Shown piece after piece: positions 23,140 to 33,885 of a DNA stretch of 64,000 nucleotides; position 1 is the stretch's first letter, and each line of letters opens with the position of its first letter. Both the position numbers and the translations under genes were made by a program. The notes beneath the pieces were generated by a model, which was not told the DNA's origin, ran no database searches, and was given only the letters and a program-made list of their open reading frames with translations. The DNA comes from Takakia lepidozioides (lineage: Eukaryota; Streptophyta; Takakiopsida; Takakiales; Takakiaceae), in NCBI GenBank assembly GCA_030704615.1, contig CM060732.1:26970001-27034000 (forward strand). The letters are read 5' to 3'.

Positions 23140-24880
23140 GTGGAAATGAGGTTCCGCATTTCCGTCCGGAGTGATACTTTCGATTGTTGTTGGACAGAAA
23201 TACGGCGCCGCATTTCCGTTTTGCATCTAAGTCATGCACCAGTGCAACGGAAAACCGGCATTGAGTTTCCGTCCGGGGGAAACCTTTATACTCTCCAGAA
23301 CTAAAATGCGGTAACGCATTTCCATCCAACAAGCACGGTATGTGAAGGTGGAACGGAAATGCGGTACCGCATTTCCGTTTTGATTGAGAATTATGAACAA
23401 CGGGACTGAAATGCGGCACCGCATTTCCGTCCGAGTCGCACCTTCCGACATACCAGAACGCATGGATCTGACGCATGGAGCTGAGGGATAGAAATGTTGC
23501 ACCGCATTTCCGTCCGGGTGAGACCTTCATACTCTCCAGGACGGAAATACGGTACCGCATTTCCGTCCGAGTCGCACCTTCCGACATTCCAGAACGGAAA
23601 TGCGGCGCCGCATTTCCGTTTTCTACCTGAGGCATGGAGCCGAGTGACGGAAATGCTGCAGCGCATTTCCAACCGGTTAAGACATTCATACTCTCTAGAA
23701 CGGAAATGCGGTACCGCATTTCCATTCTGATTGAGAATTATGAACAACGGGAACTGAAATGCGGCACCGCATTTCCGTCCGAGTCGCACCTTCCGACATT
23801 TCAGAACGGAAATGCGGCGCCGCATTTCCGTTTTGTATCTGAGGCATGGAGCCGAGTGACGGAAATGCTGCAGCGCATTTCCAACCGGTTAAGACCTTCA
23901 TACTCTCCAGAAACGGAAATGCGGTACCGCATTTCCGTTTTGATTGAGAATTATGAACAACGGGACTGAAATGCGGCACCGCATTTCCGTCCGAGTCGCA
24001 CCTTCCGACATTCCAGAATGGAAATGCGGCGTCGCATTTCCGTTTTGTATCTGAGGCATGGAGCCGAGTGACGGAAATGCTGCAGCGCATTTCCAACCGG
24101 TTAAGACATTCATACTCTCCAGAACGGAAATGCGGTACCGCATTTCCGTTTTCTATCTGCGGCATGGAGCGGAGGGACGAAAATTTTGCACCGCATTTCC
24201 GTCCGTTTGAGACCTTCATACTCTCCAGAACGGAAATGCCGTACCGCATTTCCGTTCTGACTGAAAATCGTGAACCATCGGAACTGAAATGCGGCACCGC
24301 ATTTCCGTCCGAGTCGCACCTTCCGACATTCCAGAACGGAAATGCGGCGCCGCATTTCCGTTTTGTATATGAGGCCTGGAGCTGTGGGACGGAAATGCGG
24401 TGCCGCATTCCATCCATGTGAGACCTTCAAACTTTCCAGACCGGAAATGCGGCACCGCATTTCCGTTCAGGTGAGATATTTATACTTTCCCGAACGGAAA
24501 TGTGGCACGGCATTTCCGTTCAGCAACTAAGGTATGTGAAGGTGGAACGGAAATGCGGTACCGCATTTCCGTTCCGATTGAAAATCATGAACCACGGGAA
24601 CTGAAAATGTTGTGCCGCATTTCCGTCCGAATCGCACCTTTCGACATTTCAGAACGGAAATGCGGCGCCGCATTTCCCTTTTATATCTCAGGCATGGAGC
24701 TGTGGGACGGAAATGCGGCACCGTATTTCCGTTCAACAACTAAGGTATGTGAAGGTGGAATGGAAATGCGGTGCCGCATTTTCTTCCAACAAGTACGGAT
24801 GTGTAGCTTCGTGATGGTACTTAACGGAAATGCGGCGCCGCATTTGCATTTTCACTCCAACTCATCAGACGCTGGGACGG
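23140..24880. repeat. Array of about 32 palindromes (A family), ~53-bp period
   Basis: Each unit has core GCGGYRCCGC with inner arms GGAAAT and ATTTCC; many extend to AACGGAAAT outward. Clear copies start near 23353, 23595, 23699, 23805, 23912, 24017, 24123, 24334, 24440, 24545 and 24652, with less perfect ones between. Spacing is 51-54 bp, about five turns of DNA. Spacers of about 25 bp come in four recurring types (GAGAATTATGAAC, GAGTCGCACCTTCCGACA, GGCATGGAGC, TTCATACTCTCCAG). They follow each other in order, giving a higher-order unit of about 212 bp. Open frames across the array are side effects of the repeat. Confidence 0.95.
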
Positions 24881-25197
24881 AAATGCCTTGAAATGTGAAC
24901 ACGTGGAGCAATGGAATTGCGGCACATGTCTGCACTCTATCTGACTGAAGTGGCATGAGGCGGCGTGGCCTGACCGTTGGATAATGATGTTTGTTTTTCG
25001 GACTGCAGGCGTACCCTGAACGATTCGAATTTCGTAATGACGCAAAGTCCATGAGGAGACACTTTCGTCCAACCCTTTCGAACCCAAGTGGTGCATCACC
25101 GCCGTTTCAGCTTCTTTTGTCGTGTCTCCTCAGTCACCCCTCTCGCGCCCTTTCCATCTGCACTCTTCGCCCATTTTCCCTGTCTCTGTTCTTCTTA

Positions 25198-25370
25198 TGC
25201 TCGAACCTGAGAGGGAGGGAGTGCGTGCACCAGAGAAGAGACATCGTCGCAAGCTTCGAAAATTGTACTTTGGACGTAGGCCAATGCCGAAGGGGAGGAA
25301 GCAGATGCGTCTACAAGAGGAGATTTCCATCTCGCAGCATCAGGCCACGCAGGCAACCCAGCCACCGGTG
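25198..25370 (+). CDS. Possible basic first exon, function unknown
   Basis: From the ATG at 25,198 the frame gives a short peptide with a strongly basic centre (KRHRRKLRKLYFGRR, then KGRKQMR), like a nuclear localisation signal. It ends at a donor-like CCG|GTGAGAG near 25,370. It could be the first exon of the ParB-methyltransferase-like gene downstream, but about 350 bp of gene X remnant and a palindrome cluster lie between. No domain recognised. Confidence 0.3.
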
Positions 25371-25459
25371 AGAGCTCCGTGCTATCAGGATTCGCCAGCT
25401 GATCGAGCACCGAAACCCGCCTCATTTTTCTTCTGCAATTCTTAGACTGTATGCTAGGA

Positions 25460-25808
25460 GACTTGAATGCAGAAGATGTTTGCATGCCTAACCGGAAAGG
25501 TGGCACTTTGGCGCTGGAATTGCTGCCAGTGGACCAGGGAGGACAGCACTGGGGAAAACTATATTCGTGGAGTTCACTCCGCTTTTCCAGTGTATGGAGA
25601 CATTCGGCTGAGTTGCGAAGACGAATCGCACGGGCACAGGAGGCCCACAGTGACCTTGTCAATGTATGATGGTGGTATGATTGATGGGCATGACATTGTC
25701 GTCAGCTCCACCAAGGGCACCAGATCGACCGCATTGCAGTTTACCTCGAGGTGCCGCATCAGTAATGAGCTTGTTTTGAGGGCTATCGAAGTTCCGTCGA
25801 CTTGGTGA
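25460..25808 (+). pseudogene. C-terminal half of gene X (second copy)
   Basis: The frame matches the end of the complete gene X at 33,110-33,413: RWNCCQWT, VYGDI, MYDGGMIDGHDIVV and ELVLRAIEVP here, against RWNCCQWT, LYGDI, IFDGGMIEGHNIVV and ELVLRAVEVP there. An AATAAA poly(A) signal (25,878-25,883) follows in the same GATCAATAAA context as in the complete copy. The missing N-terminal half lies on the opposite strand at 31,990-32,330. Function unknown. Confidence 0.6.
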
Positions 25809-26079
25809 CGCCCATGTAGAAGGAGGAAGGGCTTAGATTTGTCTGGAGTTGCTAAATGTGAGACACCGTGTTCGATCAATAAAACAACCCATCGTACCTC
25901 ACTTCTGTGTGCTTGTGTTTCATCGTGTTCAAGAACTGCCGTAATTGGCCCACTGTTTACAATTTGAGGTCTCATTTCTACAATGTGACTGTCCATATGA
26001 ATATACCAGAGTCAGCGATATCAGAGTCCTGAGGTGAAGAAAATCCATCTATGAGTAAAAGGAAACATGTACACGCAGA

Positions 26080-26660
26080 AGCTCGGAAATTCGGCACCGC
26101 ATTTCATTTTTCTCCATGCAGCGATTTCTGGCAGCTCCCTTTCCTCCGTTGTCGTCGTAACGGAAATGTTGTATAGCATTTCATTTCCTGACATGGCATT
26201 ACCATACTTCGATTTGGAAATGCGGCGCCGCATTTCCATATTGGACCTTGAATTGTCCGAGCATGTCAAGTCGCTAATGCTTGTCCATGTCCATACTTGA
26301 AATGCGCCACCGTATTTCCATGTCCGTCATCGAAATTTCGTACCGGACAATGAAATGCGGCACAACGTTTCCGGAGAGCACAATGGAATGCGGTGCCGCA
26401 TTTCCGTCCATCAAGACGGAATGCCCACACGGGTCTGGAATTGGACAAACAACGATGTCTGTTTTGGAAATGCGGCACCGCATTTTCATGTTGGGCAATC
26501 GAAAGTTTTTATAGGACAATGTAAGTTTTTATAGGACGATGGAATGCGGTGCCGCATTTCCGTCAAAGCGTCTGGAATTGGACAAACAACGATGTCCGTT
26601 TTGGAAATGCGGCGCCGCATTTCCATGTACGTCATCGAAATTTCTTATTTGACAATGGAA
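26080..26660. repeat. Cluster of A-family palindromes, irregular spacing
   Basis: Copies near 26087, 26157, 26214, 26298, 26352, 26383, 26463, 26539 and 26600, with a final half copy at 26,655. Core and arms are as in the main array, but spacing is 30-85 bp and spacers are mostly unique. The cluster runs right up to the start of coding-like sequence of the ParB-methyltransferase-like gene. Confidence 0.85.
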
Positions 26661-27908
26661 TGCGGAGGGATCGCAAGAATCCGAAGAGCCGCAGGCAGAG
26701 TCCGTGGAGCTAGCTGCAGCACGCACACCCGCCGATCCACGAGCACGGGTCTTCTTGGCGGGCCTAGCCCTGTGCGTTTCAAGGACGCGGTTTCCAAGGG
26801 CAAGTCTTTGCAGTTCATAGCCCCAGAGAGCGACTCGCCTTCGAAGGTCATGGAGAATCGCCAGCAGGGGTCTAGCCCTTCTCCAGCAAAGACGAAGAAG
26901 AAGCAGCCCGTCCTTCAACTTGTTTCTGAACCGGACCAGGCCGTTTCCCCCCCACCCAGGCAAATGAAGCAGATTCAATTGCAGCAAACACCTTCACCTG
27001 CAAGAATGAGGAAGCACAAGGCAATCAGGGGGAGGGCGGAGCAGTCTCCCACAAAACCGATTCCACGAGCTGAAACCCAGTTCCTGCTTGATTTCCAGCC
27101 TGGTGATGTTGGGGGCGTCTCTGCTGCAGCGAAGGCAATGGGATCGACCGATATCGTCAATCTGGTACCGGAGGAGGGTGCTGCCTCTCAACGCTCGCAG
27201 CAAGACCTGACCACCGTTGAGGAAGATCTTCATAATACTGAAGGCCCGGAGGAGGCCTCTGCAATTGCAGAATTGCCCGCAAAGATTCCCCAGAGTGCAG
27301 CTCCAGTTGGGGATGCTCCAGCTGCTCAGCCCCTACCAGCAGAAATGTCTCCGGAGGAATTCCAAAGTGCAACGGATACAATGTTGGAGGAGACACATAG
27401 TAGCATTGGCAGAGTTCTGGGCAGCAGGGTATTCCAGCGGACTCTTCGAATCCCACTCTATCGCATGGTCTCCTTCTTCCATCGTCAGGCAGGCACTTCC
27501 CGGAGATGTGGATAAGCTCAAGTTCGCATTTCGAGAAGGGTACCGTCTAGGTTCGCCAACCTTCTACGTTTCCCTTGAGAATGAGGACGGCGAATCTCGT
27601 GGACCCACTGCAGATGAATTGTCAACATGGGATATCCACTGGCACACTCGCAACAACGAATTTGAGGCAACCCTGAAGGGTGATCCAGACTTCGGCCATA
27701 TGTCGAGTAAAATGTTCTTTGTGTGGGACGGGAATCACCGACTTCTCGCCTGGTGGGAGTACATCAAGCAGAACCATGCCAAGCACATTGGCTGGCATTA
27801 CATGGTGGAGTGTGTCATCCTCAAGGTGAAGGCGGCAAACTCCTCCCTGCTCAAGAATGCCATGGCGGACCTCAACTCGTAAGATACTCATACCCTCCCA
27901 AGCACGTT

Positions 27909-27930
27909 CGAAATGCGGTGCCGCATTTCG
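27909..27930. repeat. Single A-family palindrome in intron 1
   Basis: A perfect 22-bp inverted repeat, apart from the TG centre, around core GCGGTGCCGC. It lies inside the 112-bp intron 27,879-27,990 of the ParB-methyltransferase-like gene. Confidence 0.9.
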
Positions 27931-29117
27931 GTTTCCAATCTGTTTTGTTTCCGTGCTTTCGTGGACTGAACTGGAGAGTGTGCCTTGCAGGGTCACTGAA
28001 AATGCGTACGTGCATACCCACATGGTACATATGTTGTACAGGGTGAGGAAAACTGGTCTCACTGATCCGCACATGTTTGCAAAAATGCTGGAGCCCGAGC
28101 TCATTCAGAAAGCCGTGGCAAAAACTGACCGGACATGGTATCGTCTCACTATGGATGGAATGGTGGAGGTGATATACGAAATAAGTCGTCCTCCCATTTC
28201 CCTCTGCTCAACCTTCCCCAATTTCCAGTAATCTTTCCACTTGAATCGAATGTAACGCTTCTGCATGTTTTTGTTGGCAGTCAAACATTAAGCTGGATTT
28301 GGCCCATGCCAAACGCTTCTTCATGGAAAGTGAGGGGCAGGTCAAAACGTTGCAATCATTGACTGAGCACTTGAAGGAAGCCGGGGTCAAGTCCAGAACG
28401 AAATACAAGTCAAAGCTTGTGAAGCTGGTGGCCATTGCAGATCCGACACTTGGAAAGGACTTCATACCCAAGATTGCAAAACACTATTCTCGGGCCATGC
28501 AGCCGACCATGCAGTTGGAGAAACTGCATCACCTCTCAACGGCATGTGTTGAAGCAAAAGAGAAGGTGATGTTTCAATGCACTGAAGTTCCTTCCTAGCA
28601 ATAGCCACTCTTCTTCCTGCTCCTGACATTGGATCGGAAATGGCAGACACGGTGGCTGTCGATCTGGAATGCATCGGAGAGTATAAGGACAATGTGGTCT
28701 TTTCCACTCGAAGTTTCCGACCCTGCAGTGGATGTGTGGCTCAACCGCATGACTTGGTGGTTCCAGGTAATTCACGGTACTTCCCCAGATTTGCTTTTCT
28801 GAAATGAATTCCCTGAACTGCTACGTGACAATGCATGTGGGAATCGTAGGTAATGACGAATGCGAAGGAGCAAGTCGTAATGCATACAAATTCGTTTGGC
28901 TTGTACATCAAATGGGATGGAACACAGACATTGGAAGACTACGTGACACGTTTCAGATGTGCATACAAGGACAACCTCTTCGCCAGGGAGCTGCAGACAG
29001 CAAGAAGGAGCGTGGAGTTTACACATCAGGAGGGAGCGGGAAAAGCTGCAATGCGAATTGTTTATAGGTGAAGCCCAGTTGTCCTTGTATGCAAAGCCTG
29101 GTTATGAGGTTTGTCTG

Positions 29118-29136
29118 GGAAATGCGGCACCGCATT
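29118..29136. repeat. Single A-family palindrome in intron 5
   Basis: Core GCGGCACCGC with left arm GGAAAT and a shortened right arm, inside intron 29,068-29,213. The homologous intron of the outer gene (39,286-39,564) carries B-family copies instead. Confidence 0.9.
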
Positions 29137-30378
29137 CGCATTTTAAGTTTTCGGTTGCACTCTGCGGGTACGTTGGTCTCAACATTTGCTCACGCATGCT
29201 GACTGCCCTGCAGGTATATGAAATACGTGCTTCTTCAGACAGGGGCCCTGACTCAAGAGCCCCTATTCTTCATGGCTTGGACCGTGGCGGGCCCAAGCTG
29301 TGTCTACACACCCGAGATGCAGAAACAATGGCATGCCGCGCATCTGGTTGAATGCCCGTGGTACCTGGACATGTCTGGCGGAATTGTTGACAAGTCTGAG
29401 AAAGATCTGCACGCGAAAGCAGAAGAGAAGAGAAAGGTAAGACGTGTCCCTGCTTGGCCAGAGTCGGCAAAGGAAACTGCTGCTTTGGAACAATCCAGAA
29501 AGGCAGCTGAGATGGCACAGAAGACGGTGGATGCAGCTGTGCAGGCTCAACAGAAGGGGTCCAAGAAGCGGACTCGCCAGCAAGGAGCAGCAGTTGTGAC
29601 ACCCAAGAAAACGAAGAAGCAGAAACAAATAGTGCAGGTAGAGGGTGAGGAAGAGGACTCCGATGGAGACTTTGCAACCAGCCCACCCCCCGAGACGCAG
29701 CCGAAATCCCATGTGCCCACCGTTGTCATGAGAGGGACGAAAACTGGCTCGGCAAAGAAGGCACTCTTCAACCCCCCAGGGGGGCACCCTTTTGAGCTGG
29801 TGGAAATGAAGAGGCCAAAAGTGGATCCCGATATAGTAGTCCAGTGTGTGAATGAGAGTTTCTTGGCGGCTTTGGATGGACGGGCAGCCAAGTTGGCATA
29901 CATGAAGACCATGGAGGGTCTGAAGGGCAGAGCATTGAAGAAGGCGGCTGCCGAAGAGCCTTCTGACACCCCTGGGTTTCTGAAGATGGTCTCGTTCTTT
30001 GAGAGGGTGTGTGCAAACAAGGATTGCAGGAGGGGCGGAAATGCCACCGAGTGGTCTTGCGATATGATCATCTTGGATATTCCGGACGGAGAGCCTATGG
30101 AAGGACTGCAAGCTTTGCCATCTTGGAATAGGTACTCCAAGGACTTTTGGAAGAAAGGATTTGGGCTCGCCCGCATGGTGTTGGACGACAGAGGCTGTGT
30201 GGTTGTCCTGGCGAGCAGAGGCAAAAACAAGCAGACAGGAATTGCAAAGTGGACCCGCAAGAGCGCCGTCCCGATTCTGAAGAAGAAGTGGACGTGCATC
30301 AACACATTGGGCCTTCGGTCGGAAGGGAAGAAGGTAATTACGACATTGGCACTTGTCCTTTCATTTTCTTAGGAGTTT

Positions 30379-30398
30379 TGAAATGCGGTGCCGCATTC
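30379..30398. repeat. Single A-family palindrome in intron 6
   Basis: Core GCGGTGCCGC with GAAAT arm on the left, inside the 96-bp intron 30,334-30,429, just upstream of the exon that carries methyltransferase motif I. Confidence 0.9.
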
Positions 30399-31673
30399 GA
30401 TTTCTAATCGTTCCCCACTGTGTATGCAGACGAAGCAGTTCGATGCATACTACTTTGTGAAGGAGAACTCCACCTTTGCTTTCCGGAAGGAGGGATTGTT
30501 GGTTGACCCGAACTGCGACCCCATCAATTACGACGTCCTGTTCAACAACGTTCCCACGGAACTTCTCCCTCATAGCATCACTTCAACTGAACCCCTGCGG
30601 TATTCACGGACTCGGAGCCCTGCCTTCATTCAGACAATACATGCACTGACGTGGAGGGCACAGTGCTCGACCTCATCTGTGGGACAGGTATGCAGAATCT
30701 TGTTGTATGCTATTCTGCAAGTTCTTGTTATGCTTTCATTCGCAACATCTGAAGGGCCATGTCATAATGTGTGGATGGCATTGTAACAGGTGCCTCAATG
30801 TGGGCTGGGCGGTTTTCCGACCGGCACCTCCTTGCCTACGAGGAGGACACATCCGTCTGGGGATCCCATCTGGAAGGGCTGCAACGGAAAGTGAAGGCTC
30901 CCATCGAAGCCAATGACTCCTCGGATTCGTCAGAGTCGGAGGAAGAGACAGTGGACATTGATGCCGAGGAGAACCCGCAATACGAGTGAGTGCAAACATT
31001 GTAAGTTTGCAAAGCCTTCTGGGTGATTTTTTGTCAAACGCATTTTCGGACTGTGGTTCTCATTGGTCTCGTTGGTGATTGTTATGTGCAGGATTCCAGG
31101 ATCCGGGTCGAAACATGTAGGGCCTACACTTCCTGCCAGGAAGAATGTCCCGTTCTTTGCGAGGGCCGACTTCATGACGAGCCCGTGAAGGACTACTCCC
31201 TTCCTAGTTATGCAGCTAAACTCGCAAATACAGCGATTAGACGATGTGAGAATCCCAGTAAAGTAGAACAGATTGTGGAGAGGGCTAGGGAGGACAGAAG
31301 GATAAGGAAAGAGTTGGCAACAGCTGAGACAGGTAGACGGGTGCGAAAGTTCATATGTGATTCAGCGGATGAGAGCGATGCAGACAAGGAGGACGGTCGG
31401 TTCCGCAAGGTGAAGATGGGATTTTTGAAAGCCTGGCCAACGAGCAGTCCGCTGGAGATGAGAAAGGCAATGACGGGGTGGAGGCGGAGCAGGACAATCA
31501 AAGATAGGACGACGATAGTGATGATTTTCTAGATTAATAGAATTTTAATGAACTCTCTGTACATTTAAATTCTATTCCAAAGTATATAAAGGAAATTCTC
31601 CCCGTCCTTCATGTCCCCTCTCCCATTTGGTTCTCAACGACAACATCATCCAAACCTGGTCCCTCCCAAAATC

Positions 31674-31995
31674 TGAAATGCGGCACCGCATTTCAATGTC
31701 TGAACGGAAATGTGGCAACTGCAAAAACCTCCTTTGGAAATGTGGCACCGCATTTCCAAAACCGGGGCAAGAACAATTTTCCGTTTCATGGTTTGGACAT
31801 CAGAAACTGTTCGGACAAACGGAAATGCGGTGCCGCATTTCCGTTTCCGACACGGCAGTTTTGCCGATTGCCAGCTCCTTCCATGGAGGTAAATGGAAAT
31901 GCGGAGGTCGAACATGGAAATGCGGTGCCGCATTTACCTTTTGGAGATGGACATTTTTCCAACTGTAGACCCATCGACGAAAATGCGGCTCCCCA
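31674..31995. repeat. A-family palindromes downstream of the gene
   Basis: Copies near 31674, 31735, 31820, 31914 and 31977, plus half copies at 31,703 and 31,893. One more damaged copy lies at 32,574-32,598. They fill the space between the end of the methyltransferase-like gene and the opposed gene X fragment. Confidence 0.85.
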
Positions 31996-32330
31996 TTCCA
32001 TGATGCTAGACGGGAAAGTGAGGTCGTGCGTGATCTGTCCGGCATCCCATTCCACCTTGGTATATCGAGGTCAATAATTTTCAGGACCCACGGACCGCAT
32101 TGACCCTCGCCCTCACCTCGCTCAAAGCGGTAATAGCCCTCCAGATACTCCATTGCGCGCAAAGACTCCCGCTTGATTCCAGAAGCGTCTGTGAAAACAG
32201 AGAGCCAGACAATGATGTCTCCTGATTCTGGTTGAACATAGCATAATCGTGGCCATGATAAGGGCAGTCAGCAGGATTTTGGCGGCACGGCATCCTTGAA
32301 AAAGAGTAGCGGAGTACGCTCAATAACAGC
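31990..32330 (-). pseudogene. N-terminal half of gene X (second copy), minus strand
   Basis: Minus-strand translation gives SRMPCRQNPADCPYHGHDYAM, then after a one-base frame change GDIIVWLSVFTDASG, GYYRFERGEG and GPWVLKIIDLDIPRWNGMP. These match ARMPCFRNRDDCPYGGFDYAM, GDIVIWYTDYTEDTG, GQYAFERGDN and SPWLLRILDSDFPSYDGHP in the complete copy at 32,820-33,105. The homology stops where the complementary C-terminal fragment at 25,460 starts, as if one gene had been split by an inversion of the segment between them. Confidence 0.6.
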
Positions 32331-32699
32331 AGCTCCCGGATGGAGGAGGCAGCAGCGCGGTGGCTGGAAGAAATTCAAGCAAACGCAACAATTCCTCACA
32401 AACACTAAAGGGCACATTTAAATTTCCCCCCGACAGGAACCTGCACGGATGAAGATTGGCTGCTCCATGAATGTAGCCGTTTCAGTTTCCTTCCCTGCCA
32501 TGCAAACTATGGGCAGTAAGTGCCAGGTGGGCCTATAGCCACTCGAGACGACGAAGTCCATCCCCCCTTTGATGTAAATGCGGCGCCAAATTTCCATCCG
32601 GGGGATGGACTTCGGTGGCAGATTTCAAACTATACCCCGTGGATGAGAAAGAGGTATCGGTTCATCCACGGTTGGCGTGATGAACACGTTACACGATGA

Positions 32700-33413
32700 T
32701 TGGTGGGTACGTGTGACCCAGATGCTCCATTATTAGAGCCCGCACTGCTCTTCCGCTTCTCATCATTTCAAAAATCTAAGGGCTTCGTTGTTGTCCGCAA
32801 GGTCATTGTCATCGGCATCAAAGACGTCCTCAGGTCCTCCTTTGCAAGGATGCCGTGCTTCCGGAACCGGGACGACTGCCCTTATGGAGGCTTCGATTAT
32901 GCAATGTATTCGGCCACATCGGGAGACATCGTTATCTGGTACACAGATTACACAGAAGATACTGGTTCGAATGTGGAAACATTGTCCGCTTTTGAGTATA
33001 TCCCAGGCCAGTACGCCTTCGAGCGGGGTGACAATCTTGGTTTGAGGAGTCCGTGGCTCCTGCGCATCCTTGATTCCGATTTTCCCAGCTACGACGGGCA
33101 CCCATGCAGAAGAATGCGCACTGCTATGCTGTTGCGGTGGAACTGCTGCCAGTGGACGTGGGTGGACTCCATCGGAGAGACTTATACTCCTGAAGGAGTG
33201 CGCTCATCTTCTCCATTGTATGGGGACATTTGCATTGGTGTGGAGGACAAAAACGTGAAGCTTTCCATATTCGATGGTGGTATGATTGAAGGGCACAACA
33301 TTGTGGTGAACATCAACAGGGGCGGTACAACGGCTGTAATCCAGTTTACCTGGAGGAGCCCGATGACTCATGAGCTAGTTCTCAGAGCAGTCGAAGTCCC
33401 ATTGACAACGTGA
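32700..33413 (+). CDS. Gene X: 237-residue protein of unknown function
   Basis: An uninterrupted frame from ATG 32,700 to TGA 33,411-33,413, followed by AATAAA at 33,497-33,502. I do not recognise the family. The sequence is rich in short hydrophobic/aromatic segments separated by turns (GDIVIWYTDYTED, GQYAFERGD, SPWLLRILDSDFP, RWNCCQWTW, ELVLRAVEVP), suggesting a beta-rich fold. It has several Cys residues (CPYGG, NCCQW) but no clear zinc site, and no membrane segment or coiled coil. A second copy exists in two halves (25,460-25,808 and 31,990-32,330), so the family belongs to the element. The first 30 residues are not supported by the second copy; the true start could be further in. Confidence 0.55.
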   Translation: MVGTCDPDAPLLEPALLFRFSSFQKSKGFVVVRKVIVIGIKDVLRSSFARMPCFRNRDDCPYGGFDYAMYSATSGDIVIWYTDYTEDTGSNVETLSAFEYIPGQYAFERGDNLGLRSPWLLRILDSDFPSYDGHPCRRMRTAMLLRWNCCQWTWVDSIGETYTPEGVRSSSPLYGDICIGVEDKNVKLSIFDGGMIEGHNIVVNINRGGTTAVIQFTWRSPMTHELVLRAVEVPLTT

Positions 33414-33496
33414 CTTGTATTCAGAAGGAACAGGGCTAAAGATTTGTTTGCACAATCAGCACAGTAGACGTGCTTCAAATGCAATTCATGTGGATC

Positions 33497-33502
33497 AATA
33501 AA
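33497..33502 (+). terminator. Poly(A) signal of gene X
   Basis: AATAAA 84 bp after the stop codon, in the same GATCAATAAAA context as at 25,878-25,883 after the second copy. The shared context shows that the 3' end was duplicated with the gene. Confidence 0.55.
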
Positions 33503-33885
33503 AACCCCATTGTGCCCTCTTTTTGTTCTATTTTGTATCCATCGTTCCCAGAATGCATCATTCCTCATTTCGTTTGGGATTGGGAGTGTGGGTGGATTTT
33601 GCAAGTGGCTGGTAGGCTGAAATGGGCCCCCATTGTACAGAGTAGTACCACCCTACCATTCGCGAAACATTGCCTTTCAATATGTAATTCTAAAAAACAT
33701 TGCCGAACCTCCTTCATCGGGAGGTCCTTCTCCCCCTATGACCGTGACACCCTAAACCCTATTCCCGCGGATACTCATTTCCGGAAAATAGTCCTGCTCA
33801 TGTTTTTTTCGACACTTACGACTCTACTCATGGCTCATGCTGCTCATGGCTCATGGCTCATGAAATAGCAGCCCCCCTAAATTTT

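Larger units (their letters stand above)
26740..31530 (+). pseudogene. ParB-like domain fused to permuted DNA-methyltransferase-like domain, nine exons, frameshifted
   Basis: Exons by eye: 26,740-27,878; 27,991-28,168; 28,281-28,565; 28,647-28,766; 28,850-29,067; 29,214-30,333; 30,430-30,687; 30,790-30,985; 31,092-31,530, with GT-AG borders. After a Ser/Pro/Lys-rich N-terminus comes a ParB/sulfiredoxin-like domain: KLKFAFREGYRLGSPTFYVS, then FVWDGNHRLLAWW (DGNHR at 27,727-27,741). A basic linker with an NLS-like KKTKKQK follows. The C-terminal part has MIILDIPDGEP (30,064-30,096) at the place of the catalytic [DNS]PP[YFW] motif IV. TVLDLICGTG (30,660-30,687 joined to 30,790) is the AdoMet-binding motif I. 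Motif IV before I is the order of beta-type amino-methyltransferases (N6-adenine or N4-cytosine). Motif IV is altered, so activity is doubtful. One-base frame breaks are seen near 27,476, 30,590 and 31,184. Three introns carry one A-family palindrome each. Confidence 0.7.

Noticed and set aside
23140-24880. CRISPR-like array (palindromic repeats with ~25-bp spacers)
   Set aside because: The spacers are not unique; they recur in four types in a fixed order. The host is a plant, there are no cas genes, and the array lies inside a CACTA element.
23081-24891. Long open frames across the A-family array, both strands
   Set aside because: They translate the palindromes over and over (RISV, AAPHF and CGTAFPF words). 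A symmetric repeat opens the same frames on both strands.
29263-30305. Long minus-strand frames (282 and 252 codons)
   Set aside because: They mirror the plus-strand methyltransferase-like exon, whose homology, splice sites and motifs support the plus strand.
26740-31530. Reading the fusion as an MT-A70 (RNA m6A) or DNMT (5-methylcytosine) enzyme
   Set aside because: Neither the DPPW motif of MT-A70 nor the PCQ/ENV motifs of C5 enzymes are visible. The order, a motif-IV-like block before a motif-I-like block, fits beta-type amino-methyltransferases better, though motif IV is altered.
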